A stretch of DNA of 64,000 bases from Oreocharis arfaki. Its lineage: Eukaryota; Chordata; Aves; Passeriformes; Paramythiidae. The translations under genes were made by a program, and so were the position numbers. Below the pieces are notes generated by a model. That model worked only from the letters and a program-made list of their open reading frames with translations, searched no databases and was not told the DNA's origin. Positions 38,414 to 52,327 of the stretch are shown here, one piece after another. The stretch lies in NCBI GenBank assembly GCA_013398015.1, contig VZRR01005728.1:216533-280532 (forward strand), read 5' to 3'. Each line of letters begins with the position of its first letter. Position 1 is the first letter of the stretch.

Positions 38414-41400
38414 GGAAAGCTACTGTTTATTCAGTTAACTAGTCAGTTCTGTTTATTAGGAGGGTGTATTTCACAAAGAGGCTTCAAACATCATTTGTTA
38501 GATACATGACCTGCCAAAATGTCATCAAAAATGAACATGCACAAGCCTAAAAATCAAACCGATCCTGTTTAAAATGTTCATTGAAAGCAGCAGAAAACCA
38601 TTATTTTTGAAGGGAATTTTGAGCTAAGGAAACAGCCAGGGGTGCTTTGGAAATGAATCTTTCCTATAGGCTTTCACTTAGGTTGATGAACTGCCTCCAT
38701 GCTTTATTGTTCCCTGTTACTTTACACTGAATACTTTCCAATGGTAGTTTTCTGGCTTTTAACCAACTTAAAACACAAGTTGTTTCCACAGCTCATCAGG
38801 TTTGCTAGTTACACAGTTCTTCACATAAGTCTTTCCATTTTTCCTGGTAACCCACCATTTCATGATCTTTTTAACTTACCATTCTTTGTAAGGTGATTGA
38901 CAAGTGAGCATCTTAAGAAGCCACGTTAATTAGAAGCAAAAATCAAATACTTCCATAGATGTAAGACCTCTTTTTGGCTCTAAAGTAGCTTTGCCACTTA
39001 CCATTCCAATTCCTGCCAAAGTAATTGCTACATTTTGCCTTACAAGAAGCTCATTTTCTTGCTAGCACAGGAAATGTAGGGCTTGGCTTTCTTGGAATTC
39101 AAAGCTTTTTGGTGTCCAATTAATGAATACTTTGTTTTCTAAAGGCAAAAAAGAAAGTTATGATCATTTCACTTACCCTTCTGCCTAAAAAGAAGAGAGC
39201 TCAGTTGCTCATTGCCAGCAGATACAAAATGTATTGAAATACCAAATCACCAGGGCTGCATCATATCTCCAGTTTAATGAGGGTGAGACTGGGAGCACAG
39301 TAGGGATATCAGAGACTGTCTGGAATGGAGACAGATGGGACAGGATATGGCTGCTTATGAAGACACAAAATTTAGATGTATAGAAGCACCTATATCTGTG
39401 CTGGGTTTGTCTGCTCCCTTTACATCCAAGGGAGATTTGTCCAACACAGCCTTTGGAGTCAGGGGCTGTGATTCACTTCATCCTGGAAGACACACCTGCA
39501 CCTAGGCATGGCACAGGCCTCACAGACCTGCAAAGCAACAGCAGGATACTTTAGGGCACCTTAGGCATCAGCAGATGCCCACCTGTGGGCAGTGGGGTTA
39601 GGCCCCAGGTTTGCAATGTGTCCAAAGGGAGCTTGGACTCCTGAGGGCAACTGCACGTCCACTACACTTGAACACTGAAACACAGTCATGCAAGAATAAA
39701 TTTTCTACTTTGACCTTTCAAAAATTAAGTCTTTTAAAAATACCCCACACTGTCTGTGAAAAGCCCATTTCTCAGGGAGAGATAGTTCTCTTCTTTTTCC
39801 CACTAAGCACTTGCTTTGGTCTGTCTTTGAATCACATAAAAGTATTTTCTACTGCACATTTTCAAGTTTGTCATGTGTAGATCAACAGGGTGCTAGAAAC
39901 AGCAAGGCTATCCAAGGAAATAAAGGTGAAAAACTATGTTCAGATGAAGGAAATAGCCACCTTTTTGTAATGAATACATGAGCATGCTGGAGAAAAGGGA
40001 TTCACACAAAGCCATTCTTTCAGGTCACCTAATTCCAAAACGTGGAGACAAGAGTAAGTTTCTGCACATGCACACACAAAAAAAGTGAGGCTTAAAAATA
40101 ATTGTTGAAAGGTAAGACAGTACAGCTTCTCTGCTCACAAGCTCATGTGATACACGTGGGGCTGTGTTAACACAGTTTTTGAGGGTATTTTTTTATCTGG
40201 TAGTGTATCTGTGTTCTTGAAATATTTGTTAATGAACTGTATAAAAATATCTTTTGGTCTGTAGGCAGAGACAGGAAATGCAAACATGGTCGAAGCTTCT
40301 TGTCTTGACAATAGCCATGAATCCATACGTGAGCTCCAGCCTGCTGCTCTCCAGGGCAGCCCAGTTTCCTCAGCTGCACAAGAGGGACACACCAGTGCTT
40401 TGGGGAGCAGCATGGATTGGGGATTTGTCTCCGTGTCCATGACTTCACCTGGCTCTGTCAGGTCTTCAGGACCGCATTGACACTGACATGGTCATGAATG
40501 CATGATGTGATCATGCACTTCCACAGAGTAATATCAGTCACAGAAGCTACCCCACAGATGGTTTTAACATTCCAGCTAGTTCCCATTCTTGTCTCATCTC
40601 CAGTCAGAGGCTTGTGCCTACCCACAGACTCCTGATCTTGTTGTGTCAACCTGCCCCCCTGCTCAAAAAGGGAGAGAAAAGCAGCAGGTCATCCTCACGT
40701 ACCCCAGGCACAGGGGTCATGCCACAATTCTCTCGGTCATCTGTACTGCAGATATCCCAGGGCTATTTTAGGAACTGGAGTCCCAGCACCAGCCAGTCTT
40801 TCACACACCAGAAATATGGCCTATTGATGAGAGCTGCTGCCATCAGTTGTAAGTCTATTATGTCTTGATCAGTATGGAAAACACAAGTATCCTGTTGGGA
40901 CTACCCTGTACTTCTGATTCAGGAGAGTGCCAGGCCACTCACCTGAAGATGTGGATCTTCATGGTCCTGGGCTCAGAGCAGAGTAGCCAGCAGCTTTGTA
41001 GTGGCAGTTCACCAACGCCCAGCCTCAATCCCCACACAGATACAGGTAACTGCTCTCTTCCGAGAGCTCACACCAGTAACCTCTCCCCCCTGCCCCGCAG
41101 TAGGTGCTAACCATCAGCAAGTTCATCCTTACCACAGAAGCCGACAAGTCATGCTGTCATCCGCTGCCTCTCCAGCTTGCTGCCCCTGTCCCAACCCAGG
41201 CCCCACCACCCCCACCCAAGTAAGCAGCATGTCCAGCTGTTTTGGAGCTGTTGGGGCTGAACATCCCTCCAAGGGAAGCAGTGGTTATGGCAATCAAAAT
41301 TTCTTAGACTGAGGCCCCACCAGTCACTGCCAAATTCACACACAGAACCATCTGCCGATACAGTGCTGGTATACTCTGGAACCCCGCTCTTCCTCCAACA

Positions 41401-42239
41401 CGTGTACCTATACTGACACCTAGGGTGTAGTGATGATGACACTTGCCGATTTTAACACCACTTCTGTCACCCCAGCAATCACCATGTTCCCTGGAGACCA
41501 GCCTTGTTGTCATTTCCCAGCTGATGCTGTCAAGCACAGATTTTGGTAGCCAAAGGCCGTCTGGCACGAACTACAAAACCACAGAGAACTGAAGAGGCTG
41601 CCTAGATCACTGTGACCAAACTGCATTTCACACACCATGGGAAACTGCGGGGAGCAGATGCTGAGTGGGTGGAAGCTGACTGGATACTGGGAATCATACT
41701 TGCCCAGCCAGCTGACCACCCTGGACACAGCTTTGGTCCAGGTGGCTTCTGTAAAAGACATACATCATGTCACCTTAGGCTCTGTTCAAAAGTCTAGTGA
41801 GAGAGGGAGAGACAGCAAGGGAAGCACAGGGAGCACACAGGGAAGAGGCATTGTGTGCCAGTAGTATCAGGAAGATGCTGTAATTCACACAGGTCTGTTG
41901 TACACCACTCAGGTCCTGAATCAAGAGTAACTCACACTTGAAAAATAACCAACCTTCCCCTCTCCCGCTCAGTTCTTCAAAAACTGTAGAGCCATATGAG
42001 CCAGTCTACAAGATTAGAAGCAACAAGTGTTACACTCAGACTTTTTAGAACAGGCTTCCGAATTAGATTCCTCAATCCCTTGCTTCATTTTAGGAAATTA
42101 ACTTCAATTAATTGTGAAGCAATTAACTCATGTCTGTTAGGCTGACTTTTTGTACTTGCAGTGGTCTAACAGTCTGACAAACACATTGTTGTGGTGTTTA
42201 TTCCAACAGACTTGTGTGAAGTAGATAATCCATCTCAGA
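38414..42239. other. Intergenic, nothing recognised
   Basis: Mixed composition, GC-richer between 40250 and 41850 with many overlapping short frames on both strands. None has recognisable domains. No transposon identified. Confidence 0.4.
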
Positions 42240-42620
42240 AAGCAGCAGATCATAAGGCTGGAAGGGCCTCATCCCTTCCCTAGCCTCAAGGCAGAGTCAC
42301 CTACAGCTATGTCACTTCTGACAAATACTTGTTCAATCTGTTCTCTGAGTTCTCCAGTGATGGAGATACCTCATCTTCCTCAGACAGCCAATTTCCCTGC
42401 TTCATTTCCTTCAGCAACAGAAAGCTTTATTCACTATCTGACCTGAATCTCCTTATTTGCTGCAATTGGCTCATGTTGCTTCTCATCCCATCTACCACCA
42501 ACAAAGAGAAAAAAAAACGCCCCATTCTTTGCAACAGCCTCTGAACCCTTACCATCTGACCAACCTTCCTTTGTATTCAGGTTATGTCTTGCCCATAAGC
42601 AGATTGCAGCTATTTGGACA
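42240..42620 (-). mobile_element. Old CR1 fragment
   Basis: Antisense CR1 order is visible: 'cataaggctggaagggcctc' near 42250, then 'gttctccagtgatggagatacc' and 'ttccctgcttcat' blocks, and a 'gttatgtcttgcccat' region. It is heavily diverged with approximate ends. Confidence 0.6.
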
Positions 42621-45600
42621 TTACAATCTGAAAAGTTTCCCTCCAAATGTCATGTGTTTTAAAGGTTTCCACTGTGCAGGCTGCTGCTATGCTGCATTTG
42701 CTTCACAGACCTCCTGAGACCCCTTCTTCTCAGCTCAGCCCTGGAAGGAGACACTAATACTCCAGCTTCTGCTGAGAGTGGTTGCTGACAGCAAACTTCA
42801 AATTTGCTCAATATTAATAATTGCTGAGGAAACTTTGTCTGCACAAAAATATATGGAAAGCAAGCCAGAAAGGCTGGCTATAGATAGATATTTACCATTC
42901 ACTGGAGGAAACCATGCACTGCAAAAGAAGGTATTTAACAGCAGTCTTCACTGTCACTTCCTACCTGAACCCTCATCCAGGGTCTGCCTCCTAAGATTCT
43001 CAGTGACCTCTGTCTCCTGACCCATCAGCTTTCTCCTTGAGGCACCATCAACGACCTCCTCTTCTTCAATGTCCTTCTCTCTGCCTTAGGTCCCAGGCAG
43101 TGCCACTGTAGAGGCCAAACAAGCAAATTCAGCACTGCTCAACAGGGCAGATGCAGTTCTGCCATCATGATATGTGATGGTGGCAGCACTTTCAGGTTCA
43201 TCTCACCAGTTAGCAATTCCTGCTCTATGAAACACTCAGGTGGGATTTGTTTCACCTAGTTTTGACCATCGAGAAATGAGGCACCTGAGTGATTCATGTA
43301 ATCTTGTTCACAACACAAGGGCACAAATGACCCCCTGCACAGGCACATGTCCCTCTGTACTAGTTATAGAGGGGATTTAAAAAATTCCACTCCTAGTGAA
43401 GAGAAATAGTTGCCTTCATCACTGCCAAAGTCATTGGACTTCACACAGTTTCCAGCAAAATTCAAACAAGGAACAGTGTTTGAAGAAAATACTACTGTCT
43501 TACACATAACAATGGAAAAGTCAAGGTCAGCATCAAAGGCTCACTGCACAGACAATTACTTTTTTTCCAGATGCCTGTTTTTCTGCAGATCTCTCTGCAC
43601 AGGGAGCCTGAGGCCCATGAATTGCAAGTGGAAAAGATCATCAACTTCACGTCAGGTCAACAGGAATAGAAGAGAAGAAACAGCCAACATTCAGTAGACA
43701 GTTCATAATGCTTTCTTATTATTTCTCTTCAGCTGGGTGCCTATTACAAGAAGTACTCACAAGTTTGAAATGCCCCACACAGTGCACATTTAACCATCAG
43801 AGCACTCTTCAGCAACTCTTATTCCAGGAGATAAGTATAACAGGAAGCAAACGATTTAAGAAATTATGTGTTTATCAGAAAAAAAAAAAAAGACCTTTAG
43901 CTGCAAGTCTCTTATGCATACATCTGAGCTCCAGGCTTTACAGCCAGTTGTTTTTCATATGCCTCACATATAGGTGTGAAAAAGTTGTTTTTCAGTGAAG
44001 TATATAAGCCCTGTACATAAAATAACCACTTATCCTCAGGTGGCATTCTCAAATATCCCTGGCAGGCACTGACCAGGAAAAGAGAACACAAGTGACTGCC
44101 TGCTCAGCTAGCAGATGGGGTGGCAATCCAGGCACACATCAGGTCTAGGGCTAGCTTGGAAAATAATGACAGCCCTTCTCATCTGAGTCTGTCTCCCTCC
44201 TCATATGCTGTGTAGCATATTCCACTCCACATATGCTGTGTAGCAGAGCCAGTCTGAGGCAAGTGGGAGCGTACCCACACACTTAGAAAAAGATGGGATA
44301 TCCGTGTCTCTGCCTTGGTGTAGTCCACCAAACGCCATGTCATACCATTTCTTTTACAAACATCACATGCCACCTTAGTCTAGTTTCCCTGATTCTTTGC
44401 CCACCTCAGAAAAGGAGTTTCTTCCAAAATCCAAATGATGTGACAGTGTGCACTGCTGGCAGCTTGAAGCCCAGTGCTTCTCAACCCTGGTGAGGGAAGG
44501 TAAGGTTCTGTTACATATATATGTGACAGTGGAAAAGATCTAGGTTTGTCTCTCTCCATCCCTGAGCCACAGAACCGACATAGGGAAAAAATTCAGGTCC
44601 ATTTGCTAGCAACCCAGAGGAAAGTTCCAGTTGTGTCACTTTCCTGAGCTTTTCTGCGAAGATTTAAATGAAAGCACAGCACACAAGGCAGCAGAGTTAC
44701 AATCTTCAATTTCCCTCTCTTCGCAGAAGAGCAACAATATATCCCTCCACATGCCTGACATAAGCTTTGTCGTGCAGTGATCAACACTTACATTTAGCAC
44801 AAGCTTCAAAATATTCCGAGGCTTACCCATGCAACTATGTGCATTCTCCTCTTCCTCCTACATAGCTGCACAGTGCAGTGGCAGCTGCAACGAGTCAAAA
44901 TTTAAAAGGACAGCAACAAGAGGCTTGCACATATTTCCTGAAGCCCATTTTCAAACATTTAATTCCTCCCTTGGAGTAAAATTAGACAAATGAACCTGTT
45001 TCAGCAGATTTTCAACACAAACCAGCAGTACAGCCATCAGCCACTCATGCTCTGGGCATCTGGAAACAGCAGTCTTCCCAATCAACCTCAGTGTTAAATT
45101 GCTAATGTTTATTTGTCAGATCTTAACAATTCCTTGAAAAGAGTTTCCATTAACGAGTGGTAGTAACACTGTGAAAATATGTTTACAAAACTGGCCGACC
45201 CCCCGGAAAATCAAAGTCTAGGCTTCCTTTGTGGCTGTAGAAGCAACAGGAAAGTAAATGTCTTCATTAAGTGTTGCCTAAACTTCCCTTTGATTTGCAC
45301 TGCAGCAGAACATTGACAGGCAGCATTTGGTGGAGAGGCTCTGCAGGAGATTTCTAGACAAAATATGCACTTTCCAGGAAAAGTTTCCTAGTTAAAAATT
45401 ACCAGGCAGCCAGAAAACAGTAACTTCTCATGCAAGTGTTCCCATCCATCCTTGATGGACTGAACTCTGAAGCTATTTCAGCACTGAACTCCTTTTGGCA
45501 AAGAAATTAAGTGAAAAATAGTGTGGTCATCTTCTACAGCAGGAAATACCCTTCCAGAATGCAATTTGATTCAGCTTATTGTCTGATTGAATTGTTGAAG

Positions 45601-46295
45601 TTCAGATCCACCTGGTCTTTGGGGTCTTTGATGATGACTCTCTTTAACCTACTGACACTTAAAGCTCCTGTTTCCCAAAAGCATTCCCAAAGCACCAGGG
45701 CCAAACTTCCACTTTGCACTGACTGGAGTCAGTCTTCTCTGTCCTTCTGGGTTGGATTCACTTTGAAATCCCCATTTTTTATCTGCTCTCCATCCACCCC
45801 AGCTGTGTACCCAGCTAACACACCACAGGAAGTCTTTGGAAAAACAGCTGAGTTGCATTGCCATAAGGATGGAAAAGGTCAGTCTACAGAAGAGTAACAA
45901 AACCTCTTTGGTTTGCTTAGATTGGGTTCATGTGAATGGGACATAAAAAAACCTGAAGCGCAACTGAAGGAAATTCGGTGAATTCAGTAATTGCTTCTAG
46001 GAGCACAGGTGGGATGGGACTGTACAACTCCCAGGCGAGAGAGGATCTCCTCTACCCTACACAGCTGCTGCCCCAAAGACCTTGGCCATTGGCAAGGGTA
46101 CGCTCAGGCCCCCTCAGTGATGCCTGAAGCAGTCTGCTCTAGCTGTCTTTGTACCCACAAAGTTTTCTTCCTCATTTTTTTACCTAAATCTTCCAGGTTG
46201 TACATTGTTGATTTGTTTTTTTTCGTGTTCCATCCCACCACCCTATCTACTGATGTCTGTGTAAGAATTTTCTGGATTCTAGGAGACAATTAAAT
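42621..46295. other. Intergenic, nothing recognised
   Basis: No gene or RNA seen. A 16-bp direct repeat CATATGCTGTGTAGCA occurs at 44202-44217 and 44230-44245. An A-run is at 43880-43892. The longest open frame, 45511-45897, lacks recognisable features. Confidence 0.4.
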
Positions 46296-47300
46296 TCCCT
46301 CCAGTCATCTCTTTCCTGGGCTAAACAAGTCCACAACCTCAGCTTTCCTTCACAGCTCATGTGTCCTGCACCCCTGATGAGACACTGTCTGCCCACAAAC
46401 ACCTTCTCCCCCCAGAGCTGAACAGAGCCAGGTAAATACCTTTTTCTCTAACAGGCTCTTGTCCAGCCAATTCAGTACAAGATGCCATTTGGACTTCTGG
46501 TTTTTGGGTTTTTTTAAGTTAGCAGTTCCAGTTTTACTCCATGCAGCTTGTGACAAGAGGCTTCTCTTTGGCTGCCACAATGCTCTTATGTAGATAATAT
46601 ACTTCGAAATATCTGCTTGGCATTACACTTTTTAAGTGTTGAGCTTTCACTTGCCTTCGTTTTTATTTAATTTCCTTGATTTTGGGACATTTTCCCGGTT
46701 TATCAAAATCAGTGTGAATTCTTCTCTTCCAAGGTACATAAACTCACCAACCACTTAATGCCATTCACAAAATTTGCAAATGTCCCAACTAGTTTATCAT
46801 CCAAGTAATTAATAAAAATAAGGATTAGAGCTGCCCTCAGGTCTTGTCTCACAGGGCTATGTTTATGCATCTTCAACAGTGAATCCTCGAAAAGTGTTTA
46901 TGAACAGTTTTTCAGCTAGTTGTGCGCTAGGGATTAAACTTTTCTTCTAAATCCAGGCATAATGTTAAAATAATGTATCCAATAGCTGTATAAGAAATCT
47001 GATTTAAATGCAAGGTAAATTACACTTCTCACTTCCCTTCATAGGCTGTTACCTTGCCAAAGAACGAAACTAGGGGTTTTTTGTCTCAATTCATTTTCAA
47101 CAAATCTATGCTGTTTCCTTTTACTTGGGGAGGTGTATAGGGATCGTTTAAAAGGGTGTCCTACATCTTGTCAGGTATAAGAGTTAATTTGGCTAGGCCT
47201 GTAGAAGGTTTTTCTTTCTCAGGAATGACATGATTCAAGCCATATTCCACTTTTCTAAATGCAGGCACATTAAGCCTCCCCACAATAATTTTCTGTGATA
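46296..47300 (-). mobile_element. Ancient CR1/L3-type LINE fragment
   Basis: Antisense blocks follow the reverse-transcriptase C-terminal region and 3' part of CR1-clade LINEs: 'gggctaaacaagtcc', 'ccagccaattcagt', 'aaataaggattagagctgcc', 'aacaaatctatgctg', and 'aggtataagagttaatttggctaggcctgtag'. No reading frame survives. The age is greater than the copies at 8 kb and 60 kb. Confidence 0.6.
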
Positions 47301-47499
47301 GTTGTTAATTACACAGAGGTGGCTTTGACTAGTTCTTTCCATACTTGTTCAATCAGACATCAGACGTACATGTTCCTTAACCCATTCTTTCAATTATTTT
47401 TAGTCTATCCTCGATCATTTCTTCGCCTTTCTGACCTTGATGTGGAGAAAAGCAGAGAAAGTGCAAAAGGATCAGGACGGTCTTCCCCCCACAAATATG

Positions 47500-47710
47500 T
47501 ACTTCCTCACGAGGGGAAGAGGAGGGGCAGGCACTGATCTCCTCTCTCTGGTGACCAGTGACAAGGACCTGAGGGAATGGCCTGAAGCTGTGTTCTCAGG
47601 CACACGGTGTGACTCTTGGGGACGGTCCTGTGCCAGGACAGGAGCTGGCTTTTGATGATTCTTGTGGGTCCCTTCCAAATCAGGATATTCTACAATTCAA
47701 TGATTCTATG
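47500..47710 (+). mobile_element. CR1 LINE 3' fragment with internal deletion
   Basis: Starts with a 'gaggggaagaggaggggcaggcactgatctc' like block and 'gtgacaaggacctgaggg', then jumps to the terminal 'gggtcccttccaaatcaggatattctac' region and ends in ATTCAATGATTCTATG at about 47695-47710, the diagnostic CR1 tail. The middle of the usual 3' region is missing. Confidence 0.85.
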
Positions 47711-50700
47711 TAGCTTCTGGTGTTTGATTAGTTTTGATGGCACCTGCTGGCAGACACAGGATATGCCACCACAAAGCAGAGAGGAGCCAGCAGGCAGACT
47801 GTCAACAGGAATATTTGCACCCGCATGACAGAAACCAAAGACAGAACTGAAAGAATAGGTCGTGGTGAAAATCATGATGTCTTGTGAGGAAATTATCTCC
47901 ACCCAGCACCCCAACTCATTTCTGTGCTGCTGAAAACAGACTTTAACTGCGCTACACGCAAATAGAGAAGAGCACTTCAAACAGCACTACACTACCCAGA
48001 CTCAGAAACCTGAGGAGAGGTTCCAGGCTGAAGCCCTGTTGAAAGGCAGAAAACACACCTGTGTGGCACTAGAATAGCCTGGGTCTCGATGTGGCTGCAC
48101 AATCTATCTGTCAGCTTCTTCAGACGTGAGAACCATGGCCTCTAATTGTGCAGGACTGACAGAAAAACCCTTGTTTGGCACCAACTGTGACCAATTCTGC
48201 TGGGATTGGAGATCTGTGCTGCCTGCTGGTATTGCCACCATCCTGAGCACCAGCAGGACACGCGGCTTCAGGGCACTGTCCAAACACCCACACACATGGT
48301 ACTTGTGTCAGGATTAACTCAGTGTAGCAGTCACATTCCCTCTCTGCTTCATGAATCACCTCTCTTCACCCTTCTACTTGGAATTAGTGGCTAACCCCAA
48401 AACTGGAGTGAGATACTGAACCCCCTGGTCAGCCTGAAGTGAGGGGCTGAGGGAGATGGTGGAAGGACCACAGGCAGCCCTGCCAGTCTCTGCTTGTCTC
48501 TCTCCACTTGGGTGCAAGGGTACAAGGAAGGCAGGGAAGCTTAAAACTGTGGTACCACTAAGGGCTATAAAACTAGCAAGCAAATAAACTTACAATCTAT
48601 TGCTGTTAATTACTTTTACACTAAGTTCTTAATTTTTGAGGCTTGAGCTGTGCTTTTTTTTCAGCACTTGGAAAACTGCCATGAATCCTGGTTTCTAAGA
48701 GAACTTTGTTCCTTGAGAGATGTGGCAGATAAAAGAGAGATGCAATTTGCCTCATCAGGAGGCATGTATGCAAGATCCTAATGGAAAAGGCATTGGGAAT
48801 ATGTCTGCCAGAGCAAAGAGTAAGGAAAAGTAACACCAACAGAGCTGAGTGATACCTCTTTCCTGGGATTAGTACTCAGTGATAGGCATATTGGAATGTG
48901 AATCCCAAAATGTATGCCACTGTCATTGCAATAGTTCCCCCGAAAATTTCACCTAGGGAATTCAGTGGCATTTCTGATCCCATAGTCCCCAACCCATAGC
49001 AACCCTCACAAACATGCAAATTGTTTAAACAGTCAGGTTGAAATTAAAATTCATTTTGTGCCTCACTACAACAGCCAAGGACTGGGTAGTCATTAAGGCC
49101 AATGCCAAACATAATTATAAACAGTATCTAGGATTCAGGAGATATTTGAGTACTATATTCTAGAAGCTCGGGACCTGTACACAAAAAGTACAGACACTCA
49201 GCCAACTAACACCACAAGTCCTAAGGCAAGCTCAGGAGCTCTTCGACCCTCTCCAAACTTTTTCTCCAAAACAGGAACCATACTGGAACAGTAACAAGTG
49301 TTCTCTGTTGAACCAGATCTGGGATTTGTGCTAGGTGGCATAAACCGACACAGTCCTGTGTGTGCCAGCAGATCACCAGTATGAATGTCCAGGTAGCTGG
49401 AATGTCCACCGGTACTGGCTGATAGTAGCCAGGGGGAAGGGAATTTTTAGGTGGAAACTCATGAATATCTGTTCATCTCTGCACCCTGAATCCTTGCAAG
49501 GCAATTGGTGAGGAAGGTACACGCAAAAGCCTGAGGCTTCAGGACAAGGTCTGACCTTCATTGCTGAATTGGTGGTTTAGCACCAGGCACCATAAGTGGT
49601 TGCACCTCAGGCTGCAAGTAGAGAATCCCATTGGAGGGCAAGATATCATGGCTTGGCAATAACCTCACTGAAAATCAGAAATGACTGGGCAGAAGGTGTT
49701 TTATATAAGAAAATTTTCCTCAAATGTAACGGATTTTAAAGGAATGAAAATTCAGTTTTTGTAGAGATAGAAAAAAGAAGATGCTCTTCCATGTCAGAAG
49801 AAATAAGAAAATGTGGATCTGGTAGGGTTTTGTTGTTGTTTTAGAGTGGCTTTTTGAATTTTTTTTCTTCTGTTTTTACAGCCATTTCTTCTTCGTTTAT
49901 TCTATATTGCCATCATTAAATGGCAGCGGTGGGACAAAGCAGAAACTGTGTGATGGGAGAAAACAGTGAAAATGTTACTTTTTAAATTGTGGTTTAAGAA
50001 CTGAGCTATGATAACTGTTTGAAGAGCTGCACTTATTCTATGTGGTTGTTGTTTTCAGTGTTTTAATAAAAAAAAGGCCTTCAGAATATATTTCTGACTT
50101 CCAAACAAACCTGCTTTTTGACTGGCTGAACCTTCTGACTTTGTTGTTATCTGCAGTCTGTGTTTTTATAATTGCATAGAATCAAATATTCACTGAATCC
50201 ACACCATAGGAAAGGCAGAAAATGCTGTTACTTAAGTAACAATGTACTCTCAACAGGGCATATTTTGCAATATCTGCATGTCAAATTTCCAGAACACCCA
50301 GCTGTTCCAAAGACCTGCATGGAAATAGTTAACAAAGCTGTCTCCCTCCATGGCAGCTCATATTTTAGTTCTCTTGAGCAAGCAAACCCCAAGAGAAAAT
50401 TCTGCCTTTAAAAATCATGATGAAGATGAAAAAGTCAGCCCTTGCAGTTGTTTGAAGCTTGAGCTTTAAAGCCAATTATAATTCAAATTATAAATACAGT
50501 CTATTTCTGTCTCACATTTTAAAGAACTGTGAAACGCCAGATGGCTTTTCTGTCGCTGTGCCCTGCCATATAAAATATATTTTTATGGTTTCTGATTTCA
50601 CTACAAATAGGGCACGAGAATGATAAGCTGCTAATGTAAAAATAATTTTCCGTGTGAACTTGCCGTGTCTGGAGGCAGTTTCTCAGCAGGCTGGGAGATG

Positions 50701-52203
50701 CCCTGCTTTTCCACCACTGGATGGCATTCAAGGGCCATAAATACTCACACTGGGAACTGCAGCAAAAGAAAATTAAAATACAAAGCGTCCAAAGCCTTTG
50801 GATTCTTGGTAATGCTTCTGTAATATATTCATGCTTTCGAAGTTCCAAGGAAACAAATCTGGAAAGATAAAAACCTTTCTCTGAGGAGAAAGGAGCTATC
50901 CTCTGAGACGAAACTGAATATGCATGTAGGATGTGGGACAGGAGATCTGAAAGCAGCATTTCAATTAGGAGAATCCAACAATCATATCTCCGCATCTCAG
51001 TCGGTATCAACATTAATACAGGTTGGCAGGAAACAATTCCATGCATCTTGTGTTTTTCCTACCCAATATGGACCCAATAGGGAGAGAAAAAGTGAGATGT
51101 ATTAATTTGACCTTGGGTCTACACAGACACAACACCCTCGTTGTGCAACACCTGCACACACAAAAAGCTCTTTAAAGCATTTCTGCCTTTGTATTCCTTC
51201 TTTAAAGCTCAGCCCGGTCCTATCGCCAGGCAGCATCATTAAATCCACCCCATGTCACAGCTCAGCGGCTGAGGAGGCTGGGCTGGAGACCCCCTGGGGC
51301 CCCTTCCCACCTGAGCCGCCCTGCAATTCCACCGCCTCATTAAGAATAGAGACAGATTGACATTTCTTATAGATAAGAAGAGCCCGGCACAGCTGTAGCA
51401 GTATTTGTGGGGGTGTAGCCGTAAGGGTCTGGGACTGCGAATAGGGTCGGGTTTGCAGAGAGACAACTGCTTTTACACACCAGCTGGTACGCCTGGGAGA
51501 GAGGGGTGAGCTCTGGAGCAGACGAGTATCTCCGCAGGTCTGAAAGAGCACAGCACGCTTCAGGCAGGCAGTATTTGCTGAGTTAACACCTTCAAAGGAA
51601 AGGATAGTTTGCACCTCTGTGGTACAAAGGAAAATTTGAAAGAGGAGAGATGGCAGAGCCACGGTCTCTGCTGTGTAAAGACGGAGTACAGGCAACTCCA
51701 AAAAAACTCCTCAGGAAAAGCCGTGATATTCTGGGCAACCAGTGTTGCTGCCAAGTCTGTAGTTTTTGCTACGAAGTCTAGCTATGAATTTTAGCTCCCT
51801 CTAAGTTTTTTAATCTGCCTTGGGAAACCAGTGTTGTTGCCTCTTGCTTGAGAATGTGGCTGGTGGTGGTGTTCTGACCTCACGCGCCTAAAGGTGCTTG
51901 CGTTCCTCCAGGCTGTCCTGCCTCTAGTGCTGGTCACGGTGTTTGTGGTGATGTGCTCAGGACTCTGCTTTGCTGCAGTTTAGTTCCATCTGGAGTATGA
52001 TGGCAACAGGACACGTTTCCTTCTGGTGAGGATTTAGGTCAAGGGACAGGTAGGTGCCTACAGGTAATAAGGGGGGAGGTCTGAGAATACCTAAGTTAAA
52101 ATGTGATCTTCTCCAGCTATTATACAGGGCACTTTGCAGCAAAGAGAAATTGATGGGGCTTAATCTTCTTATTGCAGTGAATGTGTCTGTAGTATTCAAG
52201 TAT
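47711..52203. other. Intergenic; possible conserved non-coding DNA
   Basis: No gene or repeat recognised. 49690-51050 is AT-rich, repeat-free and carries the second-longest open frame of the window (50519-51046 minus, 175 codons), which has no recognisable domain. 51190-51500 is GC-richer with several CpGs. Confidence 0.4.
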
Positions 52204-52208
52204 CCCAT

Positions 52209-52327
52209 TAAAAAAATATATATTATCTACTATTTAATAAACATATATAATAAATATATGATGCCACACATTTGTATGTTATATGTTATCTATTTACACA
52301 CATATATATTTATATATATATATATTC
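52209..52327. repeat. AT-rich microsatellite
   Basis: An almost pure A/T stretch with repeated TATA/ATATAT units, ending in a (TA)n run at about 52304-52325. Confidence 0.85.

Noticed and set aside
45511..45897. 128-codon plus-strand frame
   Set aside because: No domain, no exon boundaries, ordinary intergenic composition.
51255..51701. 148-codon minus-strand frame in a GC-richer patch
   Set aside because: No recognisable motif. GC-richer DNA has fewer stops, so a chance frame is the simpler reading.
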